Shown here in pieces: positions 1-7,932 of a DNA stretch of 64,000 nt (position 1 is the first letter of the stretch; each line of letters begins with the position of its first letter). Origin of the DNA: Trachythela sp. YZ-2020 (lineage: Eukaryota > Cnidaria > Anthozoa > Malacalcyonacea > Clavulariidae); the NCBI GenBank assembly GCA_016169945.1, contig JADLSH010000217.1, positions 1,674,001 through 1,738,000 on the forward strand, read 5' to 3'. The position numbers and the translations under genes are program-made. The notes under the pieces are model-generated. The model saw only the letters and a program-made list of their open reading frames with translations, made no database searches and was not told the origin of the DNA.

Positions 1-2
1 GA

Positions 3-1035
3 GCTTGGTTAAAGGAGTACATCCAGCTTAACACAGACCTTAGGACAAAAGGCACCACAGACTTCGAAAAAGACTTTTTTAAATTAATGAACAACTCCGT
101 CTTTGGGAAGACAATGGAGAACGTTCGTAACCGGGTGGATGTTAGATTAGTTACCAGACCTAACCAACTTCAAAAGTTAGCTAAGAAGCCTAACTTTCAT
201 GGTGTAAACACGTTCACAGAAAACCTAGTGGCGGTTCACATGAATAGAACCACCATAAAATTAAACAAACCCATCTACTTAGGGATGAGCATTCTTGATA
301 TAAGTAAAACCTTAATGTATGACTTTCATTATAATTACATTAAAAACAAGTATAACGATAAAGCACAGCTACTGTTTACAGACACAGACAGCTTGTGTTA
401 TGAGATTAAGACGGAGGACTTTTACAAAGATCTCTAAGGACATCCAAACACACTTTGACACCAGTAACTTTGACAAAGACCATCCATCAGGGATACCTAC
501 TGGAGTTAACAAAAAGGTAGTTGGAATGATGAAAGACGAGTGTGGTGGTAAACAGATGGTTGAGTTTGTAGGACTACGTAGTAAGCTGTGGGCAAGCAAG
601 ATGGACCGAACCAAAGAGGAGAAAAAGAAGTGTAAGAGTACTGGTAAGTGTATGTTGGAGAGACTAGATGGAGCAGGTAAATGTAATAATACAGGATTGT
701 GTAATGAATCTAGAAAGTGTAAGGGAGTTAAAAAGTCTGTGATTGCAAATGCGATAACATTTAAGGACTACAAGCGGTGTTTGTTCAGTGGTAAAGAGCA
801 ACACAGAAGTATGAACACATTTAGAAGCCGCTCACACGTGATTTACACAGAGACTATTAACAAGGTAGCTCTAAGTGCAAATGATGACAAAAGGATAATC
901 TGTGAGGGTGAAGTAAACACGATGGCAATTGGACATTGGAGAGTGTTACCTAAAAGTGGAGTTGTGCTTCCAAAAACAATCGCAATCCCAAAGGCAAACA
1001 CGTTGTGCTCACTAGCTTTTAAAGCTCTTAAATAA
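3..1035 (+). CDS. polB: Family B (protein-primed type) DNA polymerase, C-terminal part, one frame break
   Basis: Replicates the element's linear DNA, presumably from a protein primer, as in other Polintons. The open frame starts at base 3 (N-terminus outside the window). Visible motifs are the NNSVFGKTMENVR block (87-125, polymerase motif B) and TDTDS (378-392, motif C, catalytic aspartates). The frame closes at a TAA at 435-437, while the continuation of the same protein is open in the next frame from about 425 to 1035, so one base has been lost or gained near 415-430. Residues encoded at 628-720 form an unusual cysteine-rich insert with three CX5C units, possibly a metal-binding patch. The gene ends in TAAATAAATG, so its stop codon sits inside the start context of the next gene. 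Identification is firm; whether the break is real or an assembly indel is open. Confidence 0.93.
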
Positions 1036-1536
1036 ATGAGTCTAAACTTTGGTTACTCAAATGAGAAAAATAAAAGGATTGATCCCACTTCACCAAAAAG
1101 CCCTAAACCACAACTAAGAACGATGAACTATCAAATATATTACGCCGAGTTATCAAACTATTCGATGACTGGTCCATACAGCTTAAATTCTGGATGGCCG
1201 TCACCAGTTATGTTTTGCATATCTCCCAACGATGACGCCAGATTTGTAATAACTAACCACACGTTTGACAAAGATGAGACGATCTCAACGTTAAAAATTA
1301 AGTATGTTTTTCACGCGTACAAACTTGATGGAACAGAGCAAGACATAGACCTTGCAGTTATTAAATACTCTGACTCACCAATAATAGTTGGTAACGTGTT
1401 CTTTTTAGGTAGAGAGTTTAAGTTTAAAGATGTAACTTCTGACCACACGTTGCTTGCTGGTTTTAAACTTTACCTTAAACAAATTGGCACGTCTTATGGT
1501 AACGAGTCTTGTTTGAATATTTTAGTCGACTTTTAA
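1036..1536 (+). CDS. Unknown Polinton protein, 166 aa
   Basis: The ATG follows the polymerase stop directly, in an AATAAATG context. No transmembrane segment, cysteine cluster or known motif is visible. The middle and C-terminal parts (about residues 55-166) alternate short hydrophobic stretches with charged or Thr/Asp turns, as in a beta-sandwich, so a single jelly-roll or other all-beta virion protein is conceivable, but that is inference. The gene ends 10 bases before a hairpin that separates it from a convergent gene. Function not recognised. Confidence 0.75.
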   Translation: MSLNFGYSNEKNKRIDPTSPKSPKPQLRTMNYQIYYAELSNYSMTGPYSLNSGWPSPVMFCISPNDDARFVITNHTFDKDETISTLKIKYVFHAYKLDGTEQDIDLAVIKYSDSPIIVGNVFFLGREFKFKDVTSDHTLLAGFKLYLKQIGTSYGNESCLNILVDF

Positions 1537-1546
1537 TCCTCGAAGA

Positions 1547-1572
1547 TTGCGTATGTATTAAAACATACGTAA
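1547..1572. terminator. Hairpin between convergent genes
   Basis: Ten-base arms (one G-T pair) around a six-base loop: CGTATGT at 1550-1556 pairs with ACATACG at 1563-1569, extended by AA/TT. It lies between the stop of the 1036-1536 gene and the stop of the convergent 1582-1851 gene, a position fitting a shared transcript-end signal. Confidence 0.55.
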
Positions 1573-1581
1573 CCTATTCCT

Positions 1582-1851
1582 TTAATTTTTAATAGCATCC
1601 TCTAGAACACTATTTTCTTTTTGTTTACCAAGTTTTGCTAGTATCATTTTTTTCTCAAGTTTTGTGTTATGTTGGGTATGTAAACCTCTTGGTCCGATGT
1701 CACCCCTTGGGCCAACACCACCCCTTGGCCCGACATCACCCCTCGGCCCTACATCGCCTCGAGGACCTCTTATTCTTTGCGGATCATGTGCATAATCAAA
1801 AACACTTTTTAAAATATATGCTCCAACTCCGAGTCCAATTATCATTGCCAT
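1582..1851 (-). CDS. Small membrane protein with a collagen-like repeat
   Basis: 89 residues. A short hydrophobic N-terminus (residues 2-17) could anchor it in a membrane. Residues 29-58 are about ten uninterrupted Gly-X-Y triplets built mainly of GPRGDV and GPRGGV, a collagen-like segment that could trimerise. A basic, Lys-rich tail with predicted helix follows (residues 63-89). The DNA of the repeat (1695-1765) is itself a short tandem repeat of about 18 bp, so the triplet number may vary. Collagen-like proteins occur on virions of large DNA viruses; a surface-fibre role here is inference. The gene is divergent from the 1870 gene and shares an 18-base intergenic space with it. Confidence 0.75.
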   Translation of the reverse strand: MAMIIGLGVGAYILKSVFDYAHDPQRIRGPRGDVGPRGDVGPRGGVGPRGDIGPRGLHTQHNTKLEKKMILAKLGKQKENSVLEDAIKN

Positions 1852-1853
1852 AG

Positions 1854-1872
1854 TCTTTTATTATAATAAATG
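1854..1872. promoter_or_regulatory. Palindromic bidirectional start element
   Basis: TTTATTATAATAAA (about 1857-1870) is a perfect palindrome that gives both divergent genes the same AT-rich (ATAAT)AAA context immediately before their ATGs. It is the only sequence separating the 1582-1851 gene (minus) from the 1870-2271 gene (plus). Confidence 0.55.
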
Positions 1873-2271
1873 GAACAGGTTATAAACTTTTCTGAAAGTG
1901 AACTTACAGAAGTAAGAGATGAGGTAGCAACCAAACTATCTCAAATGAAAAAACTAATCTTTAAAAAGAAGATCAAACTGGTAGGGAAGTCACTACTTAA
2001 AATAGTTCTTGTGGTTGGTGGTGTCGCGGTGGCTATTATATTTCCTTCTGCTATCGTGGTAGCCGCTCTTGGCGGAGCAGTTGCGATAATAGATGGTGGT
2101 AGAGGAACAGTTAAAACTATGAAAAAAGTTAAACATGAGAACAAAAAAAGGAAGACTGGTAAGGGTGATTTAAAAGAAGTGGAGACTGAGCTTTTAAAGC
2201 GAAAGATGACAAGAGAGCTTGTTGAAAGTTTTCGACCATCAGCACCACCACTTTATCCAGGCCTTAATTAA
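1870..2271 (+). CDS. Membrane protein with a triple late-domain (ESCRT-binding) C-terminus
   Basis: 133 residues. An acidic, helical N-terminus (1-25) is followed by a basic patch (27-40), a long Gly/Ala/Val-rich hydrophobic region (about 42-77, enough for one or two membrane passes) and a strongly basic helical stretch (81-117). The last 11 residues, PSAPPLYPGLN (123-133), overlap three classic short motifs: PSAP (P-T/S-A-P, TSG101), PPLY (PPxY, NEDD4-family WW domains) and LYPGL (LYPxL, ALIX). In retroviruses and other enveloped viruses such motifs recruit ESCRT for budding or scission. The motifs are read directly; use by this element is inference. The start is fixed by the palindromic TATAATAAATG context; a perfect 13-bp hairpin lies 21 bases after the stop. 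Confidence 0.8.
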   Translation: MEQVINFSESELTEVRDEVATKLSQMKKLIFKKKIKLVGKSLLKIVLVVGGVAVAIIFPSAIVVAALGGAVAIIDGGRGTVKTMKKVKHENKKRKTGKGDLKEVETELLKRKMTRELVESFRPSAPPLYPGLN

Positions 2272-2292
2272 AAAAAAATGTTTCATACATGT

Positions 2293-2320
2293 TTTCCTTT
2301 CACAGAACTGTGAAAGGAAA
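2293..2320. terminator. Perfect 13-bp hairpin between convergent genes
   Basis: TTTCCTTTCACAG (2293-2305) and CTGTGAAAGGAAA (2308-2320) are exact reverse complements with a two-base AA spacer. It lies between the stops of the 1870-2271 gene and the convergent 2339-2788 gene and is the strongest of the gene-end hairpins. Confidence 0.65.
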
Positions 2321-2338
2321 CAAATCAAATCACTTAAT

Positions 2339-2788
2339 TTAATCTTGTTTCACCTCGGGTTCACTACGTTCACCACGCTTATACATCATATGCTTTCCAA
2401 CGACTAACCCACCACAAAGCAAGCCAATGTATGGGAGGTATGGTGTTATATGACTTAGGATGCTTTTTAAGTCTTTTTTTATCATATGATTGTTTTTTAG
2501 CTCATTTTCCATATTGTCTTTGTCATCAATCATATTTAGACTATCCATCAAGCTTGAAAACTTTGATATTAAATTTTCTGAAATGAACTCGTTGGTTTCA
2601 TCTAGTTGCTTTCTATCATACTCTTTTTTGATTTTTTCTAAGGTCTCTTGGTTAGCCTTTTTAAGATACTTTTCTGTTTGTTTAATTTCTCCTCTTTCAG
2701 ATAATGTGAGAAGCTCCTCGCGCACGTTACTTTGATCAACTACTTCAGCTTCTGTTTTTGAATTAGGAAATGTTTCTTCTTCGCTCAT
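2339..2788 (-). CDS. Coiled-coil, tail-anchored membrane protein
   Basis: 149 residues. The first 110 are charged and Glu/Lys-rich with heptad-like spacing (about 35-100), suggesting coiled coil. A single hydrophobic segment (about 114-133, Pro-Tyr then Gly-rich) sits near the C-terminus, so it resembles a tail-anchored protein. The last residues contain a Ser-Glu-Pro motif belonging to a short repeat dispersed through this element. The start ATG has an ATAATAAATG context and overlaps the end of the 2763-2975 gene. Unknown function; I would guess virion membrane or assembly. Confidence 0.75.
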   Translation of the reverse strand: MSEEETFPNSKTEAEVVDQSNVREELLTLSERGEIKQTEKYLKKANQETLEKIKKEYDRKQLDETNEFISENLISKFSSLMDSLNMIDDKDNMENELKNNHMIKKDLKSILSHITPYLPYIGLLCGGLVVGKHMMYKRGERSEPEVKQD

Positions 2789-2975
2789 TTATTATAACAG
2801 GCTGCGTATAAACAACAAACAAAGCACCACCAATTGCGAACAAGACAAACCCTATTGCGAACAAGACAAACCCTATTGCGAGCAAGGTGAAACAAATTGC
2901 GAACTGAAGCGGTTTACGTTGAATATACAACGCTATGTGTGAAAGGGTGTCGACGTAGTACTTCAAGTCTGGCAT
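2763..2975 (-). CDS. Small hydrophobic protein with a tandem AIGFVLF repeat
   Basis: 70 residues. A mostly polar N-terminus (1-24) is followed by an unbroken hydrophobic stretch (about 25-56) in which AIGFVLF occurs twice plus a third partial copy; the underlying DNA (2829-2885) is a tandem repeat of about 21 bp. This is a membrane protein by composition. It overlaps the 3' end of the ATPase gene by about 60 bases in another frame and the start of the 2339-2788 gene by 26 bases. The ATG is preceded by TAAATAAAT. Unknown function; the overlap with two neighbours is the main reason to be cautious. Confidence 0.6.
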   Translation of the reverse strand: MPDLKYYVDTLSHIALYIQRKPLQFAICFTLLAIGFVLFAIGFVLFAIGGALFVVYTQPVIINERRRNIS

Positions 2976-3516
2976 ATTTATTTATCTTTAACTTTTCTAT
3001 AATGTCACGCTCTTGGTCCTTAGTAACGTTAAGAGACTCTTCTAAGAATAACTGCATATCTTTTTTAGTTGGGTTGTAAAACGTTACCATCTTAGATGTG
3101 TTGTCTCTATAAGGTTTTGTTATACTTGTTAGCTGCTGTGTAATAACAATTGTGCTTAGGTTATAATGCCTTGCGGAGAAGGCGAGTCTTACCATCTCAC
3201 TCGTTCTATTTTTAACTGACTGACTACTAGCACAGTCATCTAGAATAATAAGACTATTTGTTCCGCTGTAAATTTTAGTAATATACTTTAGAAAACTTTC
3301 CACATCGTCTTGGTCACACGGTATGGGGAAAAACTTGTCATTATCCTTGTACTCCCAATTTTGATACGTTTGATTATACAAATAGGTTGGACAAATTAAA
3401 AAGATGTACTCGAAGTGACCTTTGTACTCGTTCTCTAACATTTTAAGGAGGTAGTATGTCTTACCACACCCCGTCATTCCAACTATTATCATGTTAAATG
3501 GTGTTTCTAACGTCAT
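2914..3516 (-). CDS. DNA-packaging ATPase (FtsK/HerA, A32-like)
   Basis: Pumps the genome into capsids in Polintons and related viruses. Walker A is GMTGCGKT (residues 13-20), Walker B is LIILDD (residues 89-94, acidic pair D93/D94), and a Gln-Gln sensor-like motif follows in TIVITQQ (122-128). About 200 residues is the usual size for Polinton ATPases. The ATG lies in an AATAAATG context just downstream of the hairpin that closes the capsid gene. The gene appears intact. Confidence 0.92.
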   Translation of the reverse strand: MTLETPFNMIIVGMTGCGKTYYLLKMLENEYKGHFEYIFLICPTYLYNQTYQNWEYKDNDKFFPIPCDQDDVESFLKYITKIYSGTNSLIILDDCASSQSVKNRTSEMVRLAFSARHYNLSTIVITQQLTSITKPYRDNTSKMVTFYNPTKKDMQLFLEESLNVTKDQERDIIEKLKINKYARLEVLRRHPFTHSVVYST

Positions 3517-3532
3517 TTATTTTAGTTTAATT

Positions 3533-3566
3533 TAATTTCCTAAACTTGTTTTGGATTAGGAAATTA
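3533..3566. terminator. Hairpin after the capsid gene
   Basis: TAATTTCCTAA (3533-3543) and TTAGGAAATTA (3556-3566) are exact inverted repeats with a 12-base loop. On the minus strand this follows the capsid stop codon and precedes the ATPase start. Confidence 0.6.
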
Positions 3567-3586
3567 GTACTTACTTCGCTCGCTAT

Positions 3587-4812
3587 TTAGTACTCAACAC
3601 CTTGTAGAGAGTTGTTTGCGATGTTTACAATACCATCTGACACCACAAAGATGTAACATGTGAGATCTTTTGCGGTTACTTCTTTTGTTATCTCTAACAA
3701 CACACCAGACTGTGTGTTTAGAATTTTTCTTCCGTTACCCGAGACGTTGTTATCGTTAAAAGTTCTAAGATCGATGCATAATGCAAACTTGCTGTCAGGG
3801 AAGAACTCCGAGACCGGCATAGTGTCGCTTTTTCGGTTTAGAAATACCTTCTTTGCCTCTATGAAAAGTCTTGATCTATCCATACCTTGACTATATACAG
3901 AGTTTGGAATACCTTCTATCGTAACTTGCACGTTTTTGATGTTTGGATACACGTACTCCTCACTGTTTGTTAGTATTTTGTTTTTGAATAACATGACGAT
4001 GTACTTCATGCTTTGTCTTGGGAGGTTAACATTTTCGTTGATAAGTGTTGATCCTTTGTCCCAAATACATTTTTCATCATAGTTATGTGCTCGTAGATTA
4101 GAGATCTACCGGTCTGGTAACTAGACAAGGCTGAGTTGTATGTATTGGTGTCTTCTATCGTTACATACTCTAGTTTAATATCCTCCAAGCTGTAATCAAC
4201 AACACTTGATCCACTTTGTGCAACCATAATTTCACGTGCAAACGGAAACCTTATTCTATAACGAATTTTACTTTTCATTCCATATGGAGCATACAATCCG
4301 TGATCGTTAAGAATTTTACCAAGCTTAATTCTCACACGGTCGTTGAACACTTTCACCATGAACTCATCGTTTGTTATAGAGCTATCACCTGTGTCATCTT
4401 TTGACACAAGCTTTCGAGAGTTCTCGTTCATAACACCTTCATCAATCATGTTTGCTCTTTGCTTTTTTGGAAGCCATAAGTCTTTGTAAACGGTGTAAAT
4501 GCTTTCGTTGATGTTGTCGTAAACAACTGAGCCATCTACTGTTATCTCTTGACTGCTTGCTAAGAGTTTACCTAAGTTGTTTAAAAACCACGACTTTGTA
4601 CTATTGCTTTTAAATTTTGCAACTAAGAAGAGCGAGTTTGGAACTAAACACACGTTAGCTCCTAAACTTGGAAGAGGGATGTAAAACTCATCCCCAGGGC
4701 TCGCCTTGGTTGGATTAAATGTAACGCTATTAAACGTTCTTTTTCCCATAATTTGAGCGTCCTTAATTCTTTCGTAATCAGGGAGTAGTTGTTCCATTTT
4801 ATAAGTAGTCAT
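3587..4812 (-). CDS. mcp: Major capsid protein (double jelly-roll type), split by one frame break
   Basis: Forms the icosahedral shell. Two overlapping frames, 4812-4006 (268 aa) and 4009-3587 (140 aa), carry the N- and C-terminal parts. The second frame is open well upstream of its own ATG (to beyond 4080), and its residues there form a sensible connection between the jelly rolls, whereas the last ~18 residues of the first frame look random. A one-base change in the run of five A (minus strand) near 4070-4075 would explain the split. The C-terminal half has the conserved Gly-x-Pro-Asn-x-x-Tyr-x-x-Gly-Met and Gly-x-Gly-Arg features seen in Polinton capsid C-termini. The N-terminus shows the Pro-Gly-Asp-Glu and Pro-Leu-Pro start of a beta-barrel. 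A natural ATGA overlap of two real genes is the alternative, but I think it less likely. Confidence 0.82.
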
Positions 4813-4837
4813 TATACTTTCTCTTTATTAGTGTGTT

Positions 4838-5215
4838 TTAGTTGTTGTTGTTGTTAAAGCTACGCATTTTTGTGTTTGGTTCTTTAACGTCTTGAGGGGT
4901 GTTGTTGTTGTTGATAGTGTCTTTAGTGGGTATAAGTGCCTCTGCTCTTTTGTCTTGTTTGTATGTGAAGTAAAGACAAACCACACCTGTGATTATACCA
5001 ACCCCCGTTAGGATCGACATAATACTAATTCCGCTAGAACTATCTTCCGCTTCGATACCGTCCTCACTATACTCATCTTTTGGAGCAAGCTTCTGCGTTG
5101 TTCGACCTGCCTTTGCTGATTTGTTATAGTCGGCAAGTCTTTTACCTGCATTTACTCTTGCAGGGTTTTTCTCCTTTTTTACCATCGTAATTTGACTTGT
5201 GCTTTGTTCACTCAT
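4838..5215 (-). CDS. Conserved Polinton membrane protein with basic N-terminal motif
   Basis: 125 residues. The basic motif NPARVNAGKRLADYNKSAKA (residues 17-36) resembles a lysine-rich segment that recurs in small proteins of animal Polintons; DNA or capsid contact is possible. One hydrophobic segment (about 65-83) precedes an Asn/Thr-rich tail ending in five Asn, encoded by GTT/AAC-type trinucleotide repeats at 4843-4858 and 4898-4912. Start in a AATAATAAATG context. It lies directly upstream of the capsid gene, so a virion role is likely. Exact function unknown. Confidence 0.7.
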   Translation of the reverse strand: MSEQSTSQITMVKKEKNPARVNAGKRLADYNKSAKAGRTTQKLAPKDEYSEDGIEAEDSSSGISIMSILTGVGIITGVVCLYFTYKQDKRAEALIPTKDTINNNNTPQDVKEPNTKMRSFNNNNN

Positions 5216-5684
5216 TTATTATTCCCTTTTGTTGAGTATGTATGTTCTGTTGACGATGAAGATAAGTTTTTTTGGCGTTCTGCTTTTAAATGGGATGAAC
5301 AAATTACCCCCCACAAAGGGGGCCCTGAAATGGGGCGGAATCGGGTGTTCGTCCAAATAAAATTTTAATTAATGAGTCTGGGTTTTACGCACTTGCTTTT
5401 GGGTCAAAAATGCCAATAGCAAAACTACAGCAAAATAGTTTTGTTATGTTTTTGTTATGTTTTTGTTAAATTTTGTTATGTTTTTGTTGACAACAGTTTT
5501 TAGCAAGTTCATAGCAAAACTATAGTAAAAAAGTTTTGTTATGTTTTTGTTATGTTTTTGTTAAATTTTGTTATGTTTTTGTTGTCAACAGATTTTAGCA
5601 AGTTAATAGCAAAACTACAGCAAAATAGTTTTGTTATGTTTTTGTTATGTTTTTGTTATGTTTTTGTTAAGTTTTTGTTGGTGA
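5216..5684. repeat. Intergenic tandem repeat, about three 80-97 bp units
   Basis: The only long non-coding gap inside the Polinton. From 5414 three head-to-tail units begin ATAGCAAAACTA (about 5415, 5511 and 5606). Each continues with runs of GTTATGTTTTT and (in the first two) a closing GTTGWCAACAG...TAGCAAGTT. Within units the 11-base GTTATGTTTTT motif itself repeats two to four times. Upstream (5307-5322) C6 and G5 tracts form a GC-rich hairpin, unlike the surrounding sequence. Possible uses are a transcription terminator for the 5685 gene, an internal origin or a spacer; none can be decided from sequence. Confidence 0.7.
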
Positions 5685-7208
5685 TTAAATCACAAACCTT
5701 GCGACTAACACACCGCCAATTAATGTAACAGCGAGAAGAGTTAGTTCCTCACCATACATGCTTGGACTGCTTTGAGTGCTAGGCTTACGCACAACAAGCG
5801 CAGTTGGTTTCGTCACAGGTTCACTTGCGCTCGTCACGGGTACACTTGCGCTCGCCACAGGTTCACTTGCGCTCGTCACGGGTTTACTTCGTTCAGGTTC
5901 ACTTGCATCGTAGTTAACTCCATCATTCTTACCAAATCTCATTCCCTTTCCAGCAAGTTTTAGAATGTTGTTGTAGCCAGCCATCATCTCGTCAAGTATG
6001 ATCATGTTTGATGGGACAAGTATAATTCCTGGTGTGATGGCCATGTTTAACACAACGTTTGTGTCCTTTATGGCCTTCCTCATGTTACTTACGGCAAGGG
6101 TATTATCATCCTGAATGACTGTATTGTTAATTATTTTTCTGAAGACCTCCTGGGTTTGTAATGACATAGCTCCTCTACCAACAATTGGCCATCGAGTCCT
6201 TGCTTGCGCACCTAATACGCAGTAAACATAACTTTCCACGCTCTGTTGAAATAGTAGCTGTCCAGTTTTTGTTAGTCCATTAGACGTAAGAGCGATAAGT
6301 TTCTTATAAGCATCTGAATTACCATATTTTACCCCCACAGCCTTATCGTAAAAAATCCCTGCCACACTACCATGTATATTCACAGCGTATCTTCGACGTC
6401 TTATAATCACCTTACCCTCAACGTAATGCTTATACCAATAATTAATATCCGTTTGTGTTGAGTAAAAAACATGCTTCCATTCGATGTTTTGAGTTACACA
6501 TTTCAAAACTAACTCTGTTATACCTTTTGTGATGTACCTCGTCATCTTAGATGGTCTTTTAATAAACCTACTCATGTGAAAGTACAAATGATACCTAGCC
6601 ATGCTTGTGATAATAGGTGACGTGGTTGAGTTGTACTTAAAATTTTCCTCGCTAATTCCACAGATGTATGTCGCTATGTAGGCGGCGTAGAGAGACGCTA
6701 AATATGGATTATTTAAGTAAGTGGTTTTTAAAACCTTAACAGTCTTAAAAGAGTCCTCATCATCACCAAATTTTCTATCCGACTCTGTGTTCTCATTTTT
6801 AAGCTTTGAGAAAACGAAGTCAAAAAACAAGTTGTCTGTAACGTAGATCTTAAGATCGTTCGGTTTAATTGTTGTATCATTACGAGCGAATGGTTGAACA
6901 GTTCCATTAGCACCCCATGGTTCTTGCCAATATAAGTTTTTCATCCATACCTTATTATTTAAAAAGGTGTCAGAAGTAATGTCGTACGAGAGGTCGTCAG
7001 TAATTTTATAATATGTTACGTACTTGTCTATATCACCGTTCTTTTTTAACTCGATGTCAAAAATAAACTTGTCAACGACAGCGTACGGGTACTTAAGTAA
7101 AAAAATTTTCTTAGTTTCCTCAGGTCCTTCTTTCATATTTCTTTTAACCTTGGCGAGGTTTTGTTCACCGTAGAAGGCTATTATTATTTTATCTGCTTCG
7201 CTAGCCAT
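5685..7208 (-). CDS. Large tail-anchored Polinton protein, function unknown
   Basis: 507 residues, the largest intact gene here. Residues 1-425 form a mixed alpha/beta body without a motif I recognise, including a basic stretch (about 270-276, RRRRY). Residues about 430-470 are a low-complexity linker of repeated Ser-Glu-Pro-Val-(Thr/Ala)-Ser-Ala units. A hydrophobic segment (about 487-506) closes the protein, so it is probably anchored by its C-terminus. It starts 19 bases from the divergent penton-like gene, sharing a bidirectional start element, and is therefore probably expressed with virion genes. A minor capsid or membrane-linked virion protein is my guess. Confidence 0.8.
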   Translation of the reverse strand: MASEADKIIIAFYGEQNLAKVKRNMKEGPEETKKIFLLKYPYAVVDKFIFDIELKKNGDIDKYVTYYKITDDLSYDITSDTFLNNKVWMKNLYWQEPWGANGTVQPFARNDTTIKPNDLKIYVTDNLFFDFVFSKLKNENTESDRKFGDDEDSFKTVKVLKTTYLNNPYLASLYAAYIATYICGISEENFKYNSTTSPIITSMARYHLYFHMSRFIKRPSKMTRYITKGITELVLKCVTQNIEWKHVFYSTQTDINYWYKHYVEGKVIIRRRRYAVNIHGSVAGIFYDKAVGVKYGNSDAYKKLIALTSNGLTKTGQLLFQQSVESYVYCVLGAQARTRWPIVGRGAMSLQTQEVFRKIINNTVIQDDNTLAVSNMRKAIKDTNVVLNMAITPGIILVPSNMIILDEMMAGYNNILKLAGKGMRFGKNDGVNYDASEPERSKPVTSASEPVASASVPVTSASEPVTKPTALVVRKPSTQSSPSMYGEELTLLAVTLIGGVLVARFVI

Positions 7209-7230
7209 TTATTCTACACTAAAATAAATG
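7206..7230. promoter_or_regulatory. Bidirectional AATAAATG start element
   Basis: CATTTATT (7206-7213) and AATAAATG (7223-7230) are mirror copies of the same start context, nine bases apart. They contain the ATGs of the divergent 5685-7208 (minus) and 7228-7926 (plus) genes, so one 25-base segment serves two genes. Confidence 0.6.
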
Positions 7231-7926
7231 AAGAAGGTAACAGTATTTATAGAAAACAATGATAAAGAGCTCTATCTTGATGCCAACATCTCAAACAAGC
7301 ACAACAAGTCAACGATGATTTTAAAAAACGCGGCAGTCTTTTGGAAGTTTAAAAACGTCATCTCAGGTGTTAACGACTTCATCCTATACGGGACTGCAGT
7401 TAGCGTTAGTAATAGCAACCAAAAGATTATGTTTGGAGAGGGGTATTGGACGTTCGATATGATCAAAGACAAGCTAAAAGAATACGACGTAACGTTGGTA
7501 AAAATTCCATACAACAACACGTGTAAAATGTCATCAAAAAATCATTTGTTAGATCTTGACAACTTCGCACCGCTACTAGGCTTTCCAAAGAAGCAAATTA
7601 TTAATGATACCACTGGAGACACCGTCATTTGGGCAAACTCGCCTAACGTCGTGAACATCAACCAGGGTCTTTCACACATCAGCATCGACTGTGACATCGT
7701 GGACGGGTCAATGAACTTTAACACGCGCGGTGAGAGAAGTATCACACTCTCCACGCTACCAATAACATCAGAGCAAATTTTAAACTCCTCGGTAACATTT
7801 TTCAAAAACATTAATAGCAAAGCAATAATTAACAACGGTTGTTTTAACAGGTTGTTTTTTAGTGTTAGCACAAACATTGAAAAGAAGGTTGACATGGACT
7901 TACTACTTGAGTTGTATATAGAGTAA
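7228..7926 (+). CDS. Minor capsid (penton-like) protein, probable
   Basis: 232 residues. The protein is rich in beta-type segments with the Leu-Gly-Phe-Pro turn (about 119-122), followed by Val-Asn-Ile-Asn...Leu-Ser-x-Ile-x-Ile-Asp-Cys-Asp-Ile-Val (about 142-158) and a C-terminal Asp-Met-Asp-Leu-Leu-Leu-Glu-Leu. These match the general pattern of the vertex proteins (single jelly-roll) of Polintons and Polinton-like viruses, where an 'I-x-I-x-C-D-hydrophobic-V' strand is characteristic. This is an assignment by pattern, not by search. It lies between the large tail-anchored gene and the integrase. No frame damage is seen. Confidence 0.62.
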   Translation: MKKVTVFIENNDKELYLDANISNKHNKSTMILKNAAVFWKFKNVISGVNDFILYGTAVSVSNSNQKIMFGEGYWTFDMIKDKLKEYDVTLVKIPYNNTCKMSSKNHLLDLDNFAPLLGFPKKQIINDTTGDTVIWANSPNVVNINQGLSHISIDCDIVDGSMNFNTRGERSITLSTLPITSEQILNSSVTFFKNINSKAIINNGCFNRLFFSVSTNIEKKVDMDLLLELYIE

Positions 7927-7932
7927 AAATAA

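Noticed and set aside
3587..4812. Programmed -1 frameshift or two real genes with ATGA overlap in the capsid locus
   Set aside because: There is an A-rich stretch but no standard slippery heptamer, and the end of the first frame looks like random sequence while the second frame is sensible upstream of its ATG. A simple indel explains it better.
5772..5963. Plus-strand frame with a repeated Cys-Ala-Arg-His motif
   Set aside because: It is the antisense of the Ser-Glu-Pro linker of the 5685-7208 gene.
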